Positions 33,609-47,458 of a stretch of 64,000 bases of DNA are shown here, piece by piece. The position numbers and the translations under genes are program-made. Below the pieces are notes generated by a model. The model did not search any database. It was not told the DNA's origin and was given only the letters and a program-made list of their open reading frames with translations. Numbering within the stretch: the first letter of the stretch is position 1; each line of letters begins with the position of its first letter. This DNA is from Rallus limicola (lineage: Eukaryota > Chordata > Aves > Gruiformes > Rallidae), in the NCBI GenBank assembly GCA_022605955.1, contig JAKCOZ010000005.1, positions 53,445,762 through 53,509,761 on the forward strand, given 5' to 3'.

Positions 33609-36600
33609 TCTATGGTCTGAGTTTACACTAAGGTAGCCAAGACTAGAATTTCACTTTATTTGTTTGTCATCTTGCTATTTCTAGAAATACCTCCTTTTGC
33701 CCTCTTGGAACACCAGAATGTATATTTCCCAGACATGTAGCTGGCTTAAAAGAAAACAGATCTTAAACTAGGAAGAAGTAAGCCTATGGAGATCGATATA
33801 TCTGATGGAACACGGGTGGTAAAAACTCCAGAGAAAAATGTTTATGAAGGGAAGTAACTTTGCTAGGAAAAAACTCTGTAGTTTGCTATCATCCATGTAT
33901 CTTTGGGTACGAAAAGAACTTTTAGGAAGTGAGTGAATGTAGACACATATGGCAACACAGGCTTAAGGGCTGTTCAAAAGGATACAGCCCTGAGACTAGT
34001 CTTGAAAGTATTGTTTCATTTTCTTAAAGAATTACAAAGCAAATATTAAGGTTATGATGATAAAATTATACACAGGATCAAATCAACTTGTCCCCAGAGT
34101 TTTCCTGTGATTGTAAGTAGACATTATAAGACGACACCTATTTTTTCTGTAGCCAGCCCCCAGATTACTTTAGTGCTGGCTTTCTGGATAGCAACCCATC
34201 ATTGGCCAGGTATATCCTGCAAAGTGTCTGGCTTTATCATCTCTTCCTTAAACAACAGGGCATCTGCTAGGATCCTCCCTCTACTCAAGCTGCCTTACAA
34301 ACATAGTAGTAACAACTTAGCATTTTATCAAAAGTAAAGGAGTTTGACGAGATGTATAGGCATACATTTCCTGATGGTTTTCTCTTCTCCAGAGGGTCTC
34401 AGCAGCGGTCAAGCCATCTGTTTTCCAGCATCTGCTCTCAAAGTCCAAAGATCCTGTGCATACAGCAGAATGTTGCTGTACCGAAAGGGCAGGGTTTTGA
34501 GAAACCCCTTTGCTCTGGAACCCTCTTAAAACCAATCCAAACCAGGTTTTTTGGTAGTCCTCAGTGGTGCAGTACAAACAAGCTTTCAGTCTCCTATCTT
34601 TGCCATTTGCTCACTGCTTTCCCAGCTGAAATTGCACCAGCTGGCCATTATTAGTAGTATTTCACACTCTGGAGGGTTCAAATCTTCATCAGCTCTCTGA
34701 TTCTGGGGGCTCTTATTACCAAGAACAAGAGATATTTCTGGGCTGTTTGGTTAAAAAACACACTTCATATATGAGCACAGCATATTAATGCATATGCTAC
34801 CTAATGGTAAACAATTCATCACACATTACCGAATACTTAAAAATAAAACAAACCACTGTTATTTTAGATTATTTTGATCATTAAAGCCCTGTGGGCAGCA
34901 GGCATCACAGCAGTTAATAGTAGCAGGGTATATTAAGTATATTAAGTAAACCTTAAGTTCAACCCAGGAACAACATCTCATATAAGCACAGTAACACATG
35001 AGAGCTCGCAGGTTTTATATAAAAGCATGTTTTTGTCAATACTCACATTTCATTTGGATGGAAACTGGCATCAGGGAGGTCACATGGCTGTGGGGCAGGA
35101 ATCAAGGCCAAATCGTGTGTGTCATGGACCAAAGCTTTACCACAAGCCACTCCACCTGCCATGCCATGTGCACATGAGTTGCTGCTGCCTTTATTTTTCA
35201 CCTGGAAGAGTTCAAGGTTTAAGCCCTGTTTCCTTTGCCAAAACACTTCCCAGCCAGCCATATGCACCACGATTGTGTCTCTCTTTGTTTCAGCTTCTGT
35301 TCATACACACGGGTTGAAATCTGATCTGCTGAAGGCAACATGCCTGCTGTCAGGGCTAGGATGGGGATTTCATCCTCTGCCCCAAAGCCTTTCCAGCTGG
35401 GCAGCCAGGCTTTCTGTTTACTCCTCTCCAGGCTGTTTCTCACAGCCTGGCTGAGTCCATGCCCACACAAATGATGTCAGAGACCACTGAAATCTGCCCT
35501 GAGGGAAACAGCAGAAAAAAAGGATGACCGTGGCAAGCTCACATGCTTTCTGCCACCCTCCACACCTACCTGCAAGGCTTCCTTGAGCCCCTGTGCAGGT
35601 GTAAGCATATGTTTGCTTCCATACATGGTGAGGAAGCCCAGCCCTTAGGAAAGCCCTTCCCATAAGTATGTTCACAGACATCTGGGCTTAAACACTAACT
35701 GCAGATAAGCACACGCTCGCCTGTTTTGCTGAAACAACCCCAGAATGAGGAACGTCGGAATTACGCAATATGAAAATACTCCTCTCCATTTATTAAGCAT
35801 GTCTTGACAGTACATTAAAAAATTCTGGAGCTTTTTTCTTGGCCAAATATTTCTCCCACTTCATACCATAGGTATGTTCCAATTGTGCTGGGAGCAGAAT
35901 GGCAATATTATGACTCACTTCATATTGTAGGCTGGAAGTGCCATATTTTGTTCCAGAAAGAAATAGATTGTAGGCATAAGATTTAAAAGGCAGCTTTTTG
36001 TAAACTACACTCCAGTATATTCTGGAGCACATTTTCATCTGTTACACCCTCTTCAGCTACAGCCCTGGCTGTGCTTATTTTTAAATTTATAACTGTGTTG
36101 GGAATATAGCATGTCCAAATTAACTTACAGTGCTGAGTGAGGGAGTTAAATGAATTTTTGGCGTTTCCTTCCAGAGCAACTCTCGTGGCAGTAATTGCTG
36201 CCACACACTTTTGCCATCAATTCAATGTTGTGTCTGCGCTGAAGCACTCAGGCACAGATGAAATGATGCTGTTCTTGTGTTTCATCAGGGCCCGTTGAAG
36301 TGATCCAAACCTTTTTGTTTGTCACACTACAGGGGGTGGAAATGATCGTTCTCCTCGTTTTGCACAAATTACTCAGGATTTGCCCACCAAGACTATCATA
36401 GGCTGAAAGTTTAGATTCAAGTTTTGTTTGGTGTTTGGGTGGAAGTGAAAAACAAATTAATTCCTGGTATTTAACAGATGATGCAAAATACCTGTGCTGT
36501 TTGGTACCATCAAGTTTAAGTTGTAACAATCCAGCATTGTACTCTCAGACACCATCTGGGACCAATGGCCCCACCAGACCTAACCTGGGAACTGCAGGAG

Positions 36601-38920
36601 GGCACACAACAATTCCTGAAAAACATCCACAGGGTTGAAACAAACCCTGAGAAACAGTACCTTCACCCACAGCCTCTCTCACTAGGACTAATGTGTTCTT
36701 AAGCACAACTGCCATGTATCCAAAGTAAAGTTGCATGGACTGCTGATGTTTACACTAGAAGTGTTCCAAGGTGTTCTTCACCTGTGGCAGCGCTTTGTGA
36801 GTTGCACCACCCAACCATGCCCCTGGGGTTTGCCTTTTAAAGGACAGCATCAGTACACTCACCTGGAGCACACAGAAATCATATGAAATGTTGGAGGTTC
36901 CCCTGTATCCAGACCCAGCAGCTGAAAAATACGTTTCCCTTCCGCAATTCTGGTTTTATACCTGCGGCTTGTGTTTAACCAGCCAAGCCCCTGACCGCCC
37001 ACTGCACATCTCAGCAACCATTACACATCAAAGAAATCAGTGCAGATAAGACAGTGCTGTAAGCCTGCCTTGGCTCAGCTTCCAGCCAGACATCCTTCCA
37101 CCCTCCTCGATCGACCCTGCCCCTTGTAAGCCCCGAGCTTTACTGGGATCAGCTGCACCTGATGCTTTTGGCTCAGGGCCACATTCCTCAAGGGAACCTC
37201 GAATCCCCCAAAAGATCTGCTCCAAGCAGACTTTTTTCCTCTTAGGAAACACACTGTAGAGACTTCCCCCATCAATACACATGCAGAGAAAGCCTTCAAA
37301 CTGTTGCTTTTGCAGAAGGAGTTGCATGGCAGTCAGAGGCATTTTGCTTTTGATGGCAGCATCCTCACTCATCCCCATCTGACTCTGAAAATGTGTGCCT
37401 CTGAGAAAGCACCACGCTCAGGTGGGTGCAAAATGGGGCTGCTCACAGCACCCACCCAAGCATGGGGAAGGGCACTGCAGGACTAAAAAGGCCAGGTACC
37501 ATGATGGAAAACACACATTCTGTAAGACCAGGTTGGAATCATTTCGCTCTGAATCAGCCTTCCAAAGAATGCTTCTGAAATGGCGAATGTCCCAGAAGGT
37601 CACAAAAATAATAGAAGGTTTAGAAAATAAGGTCTGTAGGAAAAGGCTTCCAGTATTGCAAACATCAAGACTGAGAGCTGTGTGGAAAAAGATATAAAAC
37701 AGAGCGGGAAGATAACAATCCAGAGGGACTGGTAAGAACAGAAAACAGGAAGCTCAGGACAGAAAAAGAGAACCCTTTTTTCAGGAGTCCATATATACAG
37801 GATAACCTAACTGACCTCCAACAGCCCAAAATTTAGAACACAGTTTTTTGGTGAAACACACACCACCATCTGCAGGGCAGTTGTAAAAGCGAATAAACTA
37901 CCCTGTGAAATTCGTGTGGCACAGCCATGGCAGATACACTGCTCAGAGCAAGCCTGGGCAGGCACTGAACGTTCATCCACATGATCCAACAGCCCTTCTT
38001 TACCTCCAAAAGTTGTTCTACTGGGTTTCATGGTGTTCATCTGGTCAAATAAGAATCTACAATAACATCCAAAGAAAAAAGCCGTCATACCCTCAGCATG
38101 CTGTGTTGTTTGGAGAGTGCTCAGGCACAGTACCACAGCCTTCACAGCATCCCTCTGGCCTGAATGCAGGGAAAGGCTCAAGTAGAAGGGCATGTCTTTG
38201 ATATCCCATTTGCTCTTATTATAGACTCTGGTTTTAAGTTTTAAACATTCTAATAGTGCAATAATGAGCTTTCCATTTCTTTGCTGACGTGGTTAATGCC
38301 TGCAGGCTATTGAGTTTAAATGCCAAAACACACAGGCTTAGAAAATTTGCTTCAGGGTTGAAAAATATATATCCTATTGGAAGGGTGGGATTTAATTAGC
38401 CTTTGTTCTCCCAAGTCTCACATAAACAAGCACACTCATATATCTCCCAGTACAAGGCAAGCAAAATCAAGAGTGCCTGTTCTAACTGGAATCTTACTAG
38501 TCCCCAGTGGGTGGCAGGAACATATGTGCAAGTTAAAAAGCTTGAAATTTAGGACCTTGCTTCACAAAATGTCCACGTGGATCAGATGAGAGATTGCCAC
38601 TGAAAGAAATTATGTGTGCCAGGCCAGATCCTGACAGCCTTCATCATGTGGGACAACGTTTGGCAGTCCTGGGACTGCGTTTGTGTTCATGGTTGGTTCA
38701 TGCATCGGGATCTGGCATGAAGCTGGCTTGGTCTTCAGCTGTACTATTTGCCTGGGAGTTGTTCTCAACAAATATGCAGCGACCACCTGTAGAGATTGAT
38801 GCAAAATTTTCAGAAAAATAAAATAAAAATAAAAACAAATCAAAAGAAAACAAGCAATTTCCAAAATATCCAAATCCTGTTGTGGATAATACCTTATAAT
38901 GCATGAAATAACTCTAATGC

Positions 38921-38947
38921 AAAAAAAAAAAAAAAAAAAAGAGAGAG
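38921..38947. repeat. A20 run followed by GAGAGAG
   Basis: Twenty A followed by a short GA run. With the TCC tract 200 bp downstream it makes a locally purine/pyrimidine-biased region. Confidence 0.85.
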
Positions 38948-39149
38948 GATTAAAGGGGTTTTCAAAACAGTGATAATTATCCATATCACTACATTGTAAC
39001 CCTATAATTATACATTGAAACACATATTCTGCCTTTGTAAAACTTCTGGTGTCATTTTTCAGCCATTCAAAGCAGCCCTTAAATGATGCTAGGAAACAGT
39101 CCACATTGTCTGCTGTATTGCCTACCTCCTCCCCCTCTGCTTCTGTGTT

Positions 39150-39206
39150 TTCTTCCTCCCTCCTCCTCCTCCTCCTCCTCCTCCTCCTTCTCCTTTTCCT
39201 CCTCCC
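39150..39206. repeat. (TCC)n polypyrimidine tract
   Basis: TTCTTCCTCCC followed by about ten TCC units, then CTTCTCCTTTTCCTCCTCCC, essentially pure pyrimidine on the plus strand. It is partly mirror-symmetric and so able in principle to form triplex DNA. It causes the artificial poly-Ser/Leu and poly-Arg/Glu reading frames around it. Confidence 0.9.
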
Positions 39207-42200
39207 AATCAATTTCAGGACTACAAAACATAACTGCCTGCCTCAAGCTGTGGAAACCAGGAGCAATCCTACCAAAATCAAACCTGGGGGATCTGGGTCT
39301 TTTCAGTCTGTGCATGCGTCTCACAGTCAGAGAATGGGTCAAAGCCACCTCATTGGCAAGTCTTGGTGACCAAGGCAGTAACAGCAGTGAGCATGGAAAG
39401 TGTGGTTATCAGTGCTGGTGAAGATGAGGAAGAGTGCTGTGAGTCTGCAAAGTCTGTCTGAAACTCTTTCTGTATGTGTATGTCAGTGTGGGTGAGCCTA
39501 TTTAAAAACCAGGGATTTCATGACACTAATTATTGGTGCAAATGAGTCCCTGTAAGGCCAGAAACAAAATCAGAGGACATCTAGAGCAGAGCCTGTTTTG
39601 CCATGTTGGGTTTTGCCATGTTTAGGAGGAAATACAACATTCATATCTTCATGAGATGTTGACACTGAAATGTCAACACATCTGGGAGATAAAAATGCCC
39701 CTTTCCAGACCCTCTGTCTTTTTGTTTCACTGTCTTGCAGTGAATTGGCAGGTGAAGATGTGGTCTGGGGTCTTCCTAGAACCCCATTTCTACTCTTCCC
39801 CTTCTCATGGACGTGCCTGAAGTTATAATCCAGCCCCACATCATTCTCTTTAGAGTGCCACGTTGTGTGAGCTGAGAGCTTCCCCAGCACCAAAAACATT
39901 TGCTTTCTTTTAAAGGTTATTAGTCAAAGGAACAAAAGATAATAGTTAAATCTAAAGATTTAACTGGGAGGAGAGAGAGAGGAGGACAAGTAACCTATGA
40001 CAGCTTCCACCCCTTCTTGAAAAATTATGTGCAAACCTTATCCACTGTGAAAAACTATTTATGTCTAAATATATATGGCCAGATGGGTATGGTAACTCAG
40101 TGCTGCTTGAGTCACAAAGTCATTAAAAAAAATATTATTAAAGCAGGCCCTTCCCAAGCTCTGCAAGGACTGGTTTCTGATTTCAGTAGTTGTTTTAAAT
40201 GATGTTATGTTTTGCTTGATAACAGAAAATCAAAAGCACAACTGAGTTTCCAGAGCAGCACTGACCTCTTAGCCAAAATAATGGAAAATTTTCAGAAAAC
40301 ACCAGGAGGGCATAGAAAAGCTCATCACAATGCTTTTGCTGTCATCGCTCACTCTGTTTTCCTGTGGACAGCTGATGGAGGGCGGTCCTACTGGAGGTGG
40401 AATTTCAATGAAGGACTTAACATTTTAGTTAGTAGGGACTGTAAGAAAAAACTTGTGGAAGCAAGACAGCCATATTGACCATATTTATGAATTTGCATTC
40501 GGGCTGTGCATGGCAAAGACAATGAAGTCTTTTTTTAAAAAAAAAAAACATGGAAAGCTGGGTACAACGGAGCCATTTTCCTGAGCATGCTGTATACAGT
40601 GGAGACATTGGCTGGTTTTCATGTCGTGCAAAGTTCAGCTTTGCTACGCTCAGCAGACGGACTCCCCATTATATTCCAGATGCAGTATGCACACATCTGT
40701 GTACAGCACAGGGTCCAGATTTGTCTCTTTTCCGAAGTAAAAATGAGTCTTCACTTTCTCCAGCGCTTAGTACTTCTGAAAGCTTCTTCCTGAAGCATTT
40801 ATTTTTCCTTTCCCCTGCTTTCTTCAGCCATATATATCAGATGAGCAAACTCTCTTGTGCCTGGGCTGAAGCCAGGAGCATATCCCAGCCAGCAAGATTA
40901 ACAGCAGTCATCTCTATTCATCATTACGTGCAGCCTGTGAGCTTGCCTTCAGAGTGAGGGCAAACTCTGCCCTGGTCAACCCAGAGTTCAAAGCAGCACC
41001 CTAAACTTTGTCTGTCATTTGGTGCTGGATCACACTAGCCATATGCTGCTTGAGAGACGATTTCTGTATCACACAGAAGGAGTATCAGCCTTATCGGGCT
41101 GGTACCTAATGAGTCTAAAGTTGCTGCAGTTTATTAACAGGACTGAACTCCAAAGGAGCTTTCTCTTCTGGTAGTCTGACCTCACCAGTTTAACACACAC
41201 AACAAAGCTCACAGTTTCTTTTCATATGCAAAGCAGAAACTCTTAGACCTTCTGTACAAAGTACCATTACTATCTTAAAGAGGGGTCTGTGAAACCAGAG
41301 CACAATGGAGTGTGGAGGGGGTGTACAAGCACACCCACTTTGCACGCTTATTTCACTTTTAACGATCATTTCTAGGCTGTTATCACACTTCTAGTTGCAT
41401 CTGTGGTGAATTACAGTCAGTGTCAAGTTCAGACTAGGAAGGGAGTCTTAAAAGTCAGTTCCTGATTCTGATATAGTCAACAAGACTTTTCCATTGAGTC
41501 ACTGGGATCCAACCCAAGAGAGACTTCAGAAATGCTGAGGCACCAAAGAACAGAAAACATAACCTGAGTGATAGGCTGGGTGTGCTGGGCACTACAACAG
41601 GAGAAGAGTGGGCTTGGTAACACTAAATTTGGTAGTAAAGTTGATGGAATTTCTACATTTTTAAGCTTAAACATTGATGGAAAAAGACAATTTACTTAGA
41701 GTCTGAGTGTGCTTAGCAGATTGTCCCACTGTATGCTGACATTTAAGATTTTCACATGTCATGTTGGAGAATGACCTTGGAAAGCTGAAAGGAAAGAGAT
41801 CTTTTACAAACAGACACCTCTTGAGACCACAGCTCCTACATGTGTCACTGAGAGCAGGACAAACAGCCTTTTCATCAGGATAAACTTCTAGGGCATTTTC
41901 TAGCATCAGTGTCTTTAAGAAAGGCAGAAGTACTGTGTTCTCACTGAAAATTTAGTCACAAGCCTTGTCAGAACCGTGTTCACTCAGTTCTCATTAGTGC
42001 TGAATAAACAACTTTGGTACACACACCACAGGTCCTAATATTTGGAACCAAGTGTTTAACTGTTATTTTAATGCCTGGTTGGCCATTAAAAAGTTTCATG
42101 TGAAATTCAAGATTCAGTTAAACATAATTTTGGGTTTAGATTATTTATTTTAATTTGCATCCTCTGAGATTCACTACATATGCAACAGACCTATGCAAAC

Positions 42201-45200
42201 CCCATGGTTTGCAAAGCTAATACTTCATCTGTTTGCGCCTAGCTGGTTGAAGGTGAGGGGTTTACATGAATAGCTGAGGGCAAAATTCAGGCCTCGGGGA
42301 TTGTTAACAAGGTAGGATTTAGTGGGATGGAAGAGTGTGAATGTTTTGGGGAAAAAAATGGAAAACTAGAAATATTTGGCCAATACTTCTTTAACAATAA
42401 AGAGATGACAGAGTTTAAAAACAGCTAAAGCCACTTATGAAGTACAGTTTTCAGTAAGAACCACTGGACTTGTGCTCTTCAATCATTCGTCTGCATTTCA
42501 AAACCTGTCACTAAGACCTTGTCCAGAAAAAAAATCGAGGCAAATAGCTGTCCTAAGAACATGTGTCCTCTCCCAGCAGTCAGAGAGGCTCTGCAGGAAT
42601 ACATGCAGCTGCCCACACACGTCCAACCACAGGATTATGGCCAAAGTGTTTATCAGTGGAACCTTACCAGAATTTTTTTTTAGATCTGTTTGCATTAATG
42701 TCAACACTGGCTTCTAAGATTTTCTGTGATTTGATAGTAAGAGACATTTAAAGGGACAAAAGATCTTTTTACAGACAGTACAACATGGCCAGTCACACAA
42801 CTGTAAAGACTGTAGCATCACCACATGTACCCAGAGATGCGAGTGCCATACCCACATGGATAAATGCTATCATCTCTTCAGTCTTGTGCAAGGAAAGCAC
42901 ATGCCTGTCTTTTAACTCCCCTGTCAGCACAAGTGTCAGCTGTTTGCATGTCCCCATGCATAATAACCTTCTTCTGAAGAAAGTTTCTGCCCACAGAACC
43001 AGTTTGCTGATTAACTGGATTTGGACTACAGCCACAGCCAGTGTCATGGGCAAGGGGGAACATTGTAAACCTTCCACCCAGGGCCAGAAGATGCTCTTAC
43101 TTCCTTCTGAGGTGTGGATTAAAGAAATTGTGCTAGCTGCAACTCTCACCGGGAGGGATTAAAGCCAAGCTTCTGTTTTCCCCCTGTAATTTGATTCAGT
43201 TCAGTATTTTCCAAAGAAACACCTATAACTCCTCCTTTGACGATCTTTAGAGAAAAGTAACCAGTTTCACCTTTCAAATCCAACACTCCTTTTCTAGGCT
43301 TTCATTTTTAAGGAAATTTCATAGGAAATGGCCGATCTTTTAAAAGAATATGTTACAAAAAGCCATCATTAGATACATGGAAAGGGGTTTTTTTCACCAC
43401 TTATTCACTGAGCTAGTTTTGGCACTCTGGGCACCACATTACTTGAAATGGACCACATTAGACAGAGCTGTAGGCACATTAACCACCTCCCTGTTTTCCT
43501 CTCCCTGCCGTACACAACGAAGCCACGCAGTTATTCAGAGCGCTTCAACCACAAGCTGCAGTGACAAACAGCAGCTCTGACTCATTGTTGATGTACCTCC
43601 ATTACCGAGTGTGTCTAATGAGCTGATATTTTATGGGTATTTCCTAAGCACTGTAATATGAGTCCAACAGATCCCTGTGCTGGGAGTTAGCCCACTGTTC
43701 CCTAAACACAAGCCTGGGTGCCGCAAGCCAGCACCAAGGAGCCGTGTTTGAAAAAGGCTGGGCTGCCACCACTCCTAGGTCAGTGCGGCGTGGTGTGGCA
43801 GGGCAGAGCTCTGCTCCTTGTTGGTGCGTGCAGGGAGGATGTGATGCGTGAGCAGAGCCCATTTCTGTTTCCATCTGCTCCCTCCGGTCCCGCCAGGCTG
43901 AGTCAGACGCAGGAAGTCTCTCCCCACTGGGGAGGGGTGCAGGCCCAGGGCAGCGTGAGCCACCGGAGCAAGATTAATGCTGATGATGACCCCTTGGGGA
44001 ATTTGATGGGGGAAATGAGACACCAACATTTGAGGAGAAACCTCCTCAGAAAGGATTTGTCAGGCCTTTCCAGGTAATGTTTTGAACTGGGAAAAAACCC
44101 AGCAGAAGTGTCATCCCCTCCACCTCTGTACCCACGTCATGATATCAGTCCGTTTGAGCAAAGACCCCAGAACAGTGGGGGGGACCAGGGTCAGCCTCTC
44201 TCCCTGGCCAAGAGAAAGATGACCTTTAAGTCACAATGCAGAAAAATTCCTGGAAGGAAAAAATGCCACCAACTCAGAGAAACAATTGGCCTCTGGCTCA
44301 CACAGACACATCATAGCTCCTTTCCGAGCAGCTGCTTTGGATTCCCTGCAAGCACCAGCAGAGGCAGGGGCCAGCAGCAAAGTTCAAGTATTAAATTATG
44401 CTTCTGACTCTTCATTGACCTGTGGAGCTGGACGATCATCTAATAACCAGATTAGAGGCATGTTACTTTTTACATTAAGCAGGGAGAAAGGCATCATAGT
44501 GGGAGTTTCCTAAAAGTTGAATGTGTAGAAACCAGGACCAGAATACCTTACCAGCCTGTCCAGACACACAGAGCAGCACAAGGGCCTTGCTTGCCAGGGT
44601 GAACTGCTGCAGAACTCTTTGGGATGGCAGGAGGTGTACTAATATTCCAGAGGTGTAGTTCCATCCTTCCTGGTGGTACAAGCAAACATCTGCCTCAGAC
44701 ATTTCACTGCATGTGGGCTAGAGACAGGACTAAAAACAGCTAGGAAAGACAAAAGTATGGCAATTCAAGAGGGAAATGATTCAAGAATATATGCTGAGTG
44801 GTAGCGTTTGCCCTAAGAGCCTCAGCAGTGAAGTGTGTTGGTTTGCACCAGTCCAGACGCAACCCTGACCATACAGCAAAAGTGCCAAAAATAGCCCTAT
44901 GCATCTTAACTAGAGAGACAGCTCCATCCAGCCTGCTCCCATGCCAGCCTGCTGTGTCACATACCTCTGCCACATAGCTGCTGCCTTCACTGGGTTCAGA
45001 CAGAGGGATTTCCACTGTTCCTCGTGAATCATGCTCTTCATGCTGCTTTTATAGGGTTGTCATGTGCTGCAGTTATGCCAACTAGCAGGAGGAAATTCTG
45101 CAATGCAAGAAGGCTCCAGTATTACATCTCTCTTTTCCACCCCCCTCCAAATCCTGGTTCTTGATTTACAAAAGGTCCCTAATCCTTACCTATTTCAACA

Positions 45201-45731
45201 GCCACCTAAGCAATTACCTTTCACAGCCACCACTAGTCAGTTTACAAGTTGACTATGTAAATAGATCAACCCATTTACATTGACCCCAGTGATGAAAAAA
45301 CCCAGGAATTCACTCCCAGACTTGTGTCTCTAAATGGTCTTTCTCCAAGAAGACCAGGAAGAGTTTCAATCTTGCCTTGAAAGAGTTTCCCGTTTGCTCT
45401 AGCATCCCTCTAAGACCCATAGCAAAATGAAAATCAACCCTATCACTTTGGAATAAAATTATGTGTGTCGAGCTGGAGAAAGCCCTGCTCTCCATGAGTA
45501 TTCTCAGTGTTATTTAATAATGTAGGTATAGCTCCCAGATATTACAGCTCACTTTTCGTCTATGATGATAAATGCTTTGAAAACAAACAACAGACAAAGT
45601 GGCTGCATGCCAGAGGGGAAGGAGATGAACAGCAAGCTCACTTTGTACTGTAGGAGAGGGCAGTAATTGCAGAGCATCTATTGCAGTGCAGAATCAGAAT
45701 ATGCAGGAGACCAAATTATTAGAAATGGGAG

Positions 45732-45755
45732 CTGTAAGCATGGGGGGGGGTGGGG
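45732..45755 (+). repeat. G-rich tract with G-quadruplex pattern
   Basis: Runs of 9, 6, 2 and 4 G separated by single T. The 9-G run can supply two tracts, so the G3+N1-7 pattern is met on the sense strand of intron 1. Confidence 0.75.
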
Positions 45756-46012
45756 GGTGGTGGGGAATAATAAAGGAGCTTAGGTCTGAAACCACAGTTG
45801 TTCAAACAAACCGGCACTCGCAGCCTGGGTTACACACATGTGCAGGTGCAGACTGATCTCAGCCAGCATCTGTGGAAAATGACACTTGGCAGAGGAGCAC
45901 GTCACACGAAAGCAAAGGCTGTGTGCACAGACACAGAGCTTGCTGCTGGCTAGCTGCACGAGGAGAGGGTCTTCTCTGCTCCACACCGCATGGTGGGCTC
46001 TTGAAAGGGCTT

Positions 46013-46155
46013 AGCACCACTATGACTTGTGCAACCATAAACTCCCTCCTTCACACCTTTGCTAAACCAGTGCTTTGCCCCAGAGCTTGCTCACACTGCC
46101 AGCATGAGCAAGAGATGCAGAGCAAAGTGGCTTAACCCACCCAAGAATCTCACAG
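46013..46155 (+). repeat. Local direct repeat, copy 1
   Basis: This stretch, from CACCACTATGACTTGTGCAA to CCCACCCAAGAATC, recurs 1.08 kb downstream at 47089-47220 at roughly 85-90 percent identity by eye, with one 9-bp indel (present here, absent there). It does not resemble CR1. It is either a local duplication or two members of an unnamed repeat family. Confidence 0.8.
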
Positions 46156-47088
46156 GAAAGTGTTTGGAGTTGGGCAGCACTGGGTCAGTTCAGGTACGGG
46201 CAGAGACCCACAGAGGGTCTCTGGCTGATGGCAGGGCTGCTGGGAGGGCTGGAAGAGGGGACAGAGAGCTGAGCCTGGAATAAATGCACTCAGCAGCACC
46301 TTCCTCGCCTTCCTGCTCCCTGTTCCCAAGCGGTGGAGATTGCACAACCCTTTCTTTGCATCTGCTCCCTGCCTGGTTGCGCAAAATCTGCACCCAAAAT
46401 GTCAATGCTATTTTGTGGGCTGGTTTTATCCTGTGATTGCAAGAGCTCTGGATAACCCTGAGATCAGAGAGAAAGACAGAAGACGGAGAAAGTGGACTAG
46501 GTGAAAGCAACTGAGTTTATTCTACCATTGGTGTTTTGTAGAGTGGAAATATCTAACCCAGCCTCCCTGTGACAAACATCAGGTTGAAACAAGAACAGAA
46601 ACACATAGACAGAAGGAAAAAAGAGAAAGTGCTTTTCTCAAAGCACTACAAATATTAGCAAAAAATGATGTGTTGGTTTTTCTTTTAACAGTGTCTCTAG
46701 GGTTTGGGGTAAAGCTCTATGGTCCATGCTTGCTTCCTCTTTCCTTCCACATTGTTTTGCCAAAAGCCATAATTGAGCACACAATGTGGTCACTAATTGC
46801 AGAGCAGAGCACCAGATTGCATCAGAGAGTTAGAGGGCAGCTGGGCAGACAGATTTACACATCCCAGAGTGTACAGGGTGATTCGTCCACCTCATGCAGG
46901 CAGCACCAGAGAGGGTTTAAAACCAGCATCAATGTCCCCCTTGCATTTCTCTCACAATGCAGCTCGGTGACAGCTTTCCTTATATGGATGGGTTTGAAAG
47001 CAGCCAAAGAGATATCCTTAATACTGCCAGTCTGTGGCAGCTGTAAAGACCTCAGATATCAAGCCTAGGGTTGGTACAGGAGAGCCCT
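46156..47088. other. Intron 1 segment between the direct repeats
   Basis: Non-coding, with no recognised element. A 132-codon frame at 46670-47068 shows no motif. Confidence 0.5.
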
Positions 47089-47220
47089 GGCACCACTATG
47101 ACTTGTGCAACCATGAACTCCCTCCCTCATAGCTTTGCTCAATGAGTGCTTGGCCCCAGAGCTTGCTCACACTGTCAGCATGAGCAAAGCAAAGTGGTTA
47201 AACCCACCCAAGAATCACCC
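47089..47220 (+). repeat. Local direct repeat, copy 2
   Basis: The partner of 46013-46155 in the same orientation. The 5' edge (GGCACCACTATGACTTGTGC) and 3' edge (AACCCACCCAAGAATCACCC) are sharp. Outside these edges the two flanks do not align. Confidence 0.8.
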
Positions 47221-47458
47221 AGCTTGATTTTACCTGCCTTTTTTTTTAACCTGCTTTTACTACGAGGACATTTAGGGTGAGGTAATACAGAGCTATCTGC
47301 TGCTGTAGGAAATGAGCACATGGATTTGCACATCTTCAGCCATTAGCCAGCCTGGTTTGCTGCTGCCTTTCAAATATCCACCACATCTTTGCTGGGCTTG
47401 GGTTGAAATGCTGCATGTTCTTTAGTTTGTTCCATTTTTGTGGCACCAAAGCAGAGAG

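Larger units (their letters stand above)
29779..46012. other. Intron 1 segment, 29.8-46.0 kb
   Basis: About 16 kb without a recognised interspersed repeat, exon or RNA gene. It holds A runs (33594-33608, 38921-38940), a TCC tract (39150-39206), a G-rich tract (45732-45755) and a 10-bp-arm inverted repeat (30740-30770). The 200-codon minus-strand frame at 38610-39212 owes its poly-Arg/Glu start to the TCC tract. Other frames (32712-33104, 40550-40957) show no domain. Confidence 0.55.

Noticed and set aside
38610..39212. 200-codon minus-strand frame with poly-Arg/Glu start
   Set aside because: The biased N-terminal part is the translation of the TCC tract and its neighbours, and the A20 run gives a poly-Phe stretch; no domain is visible.
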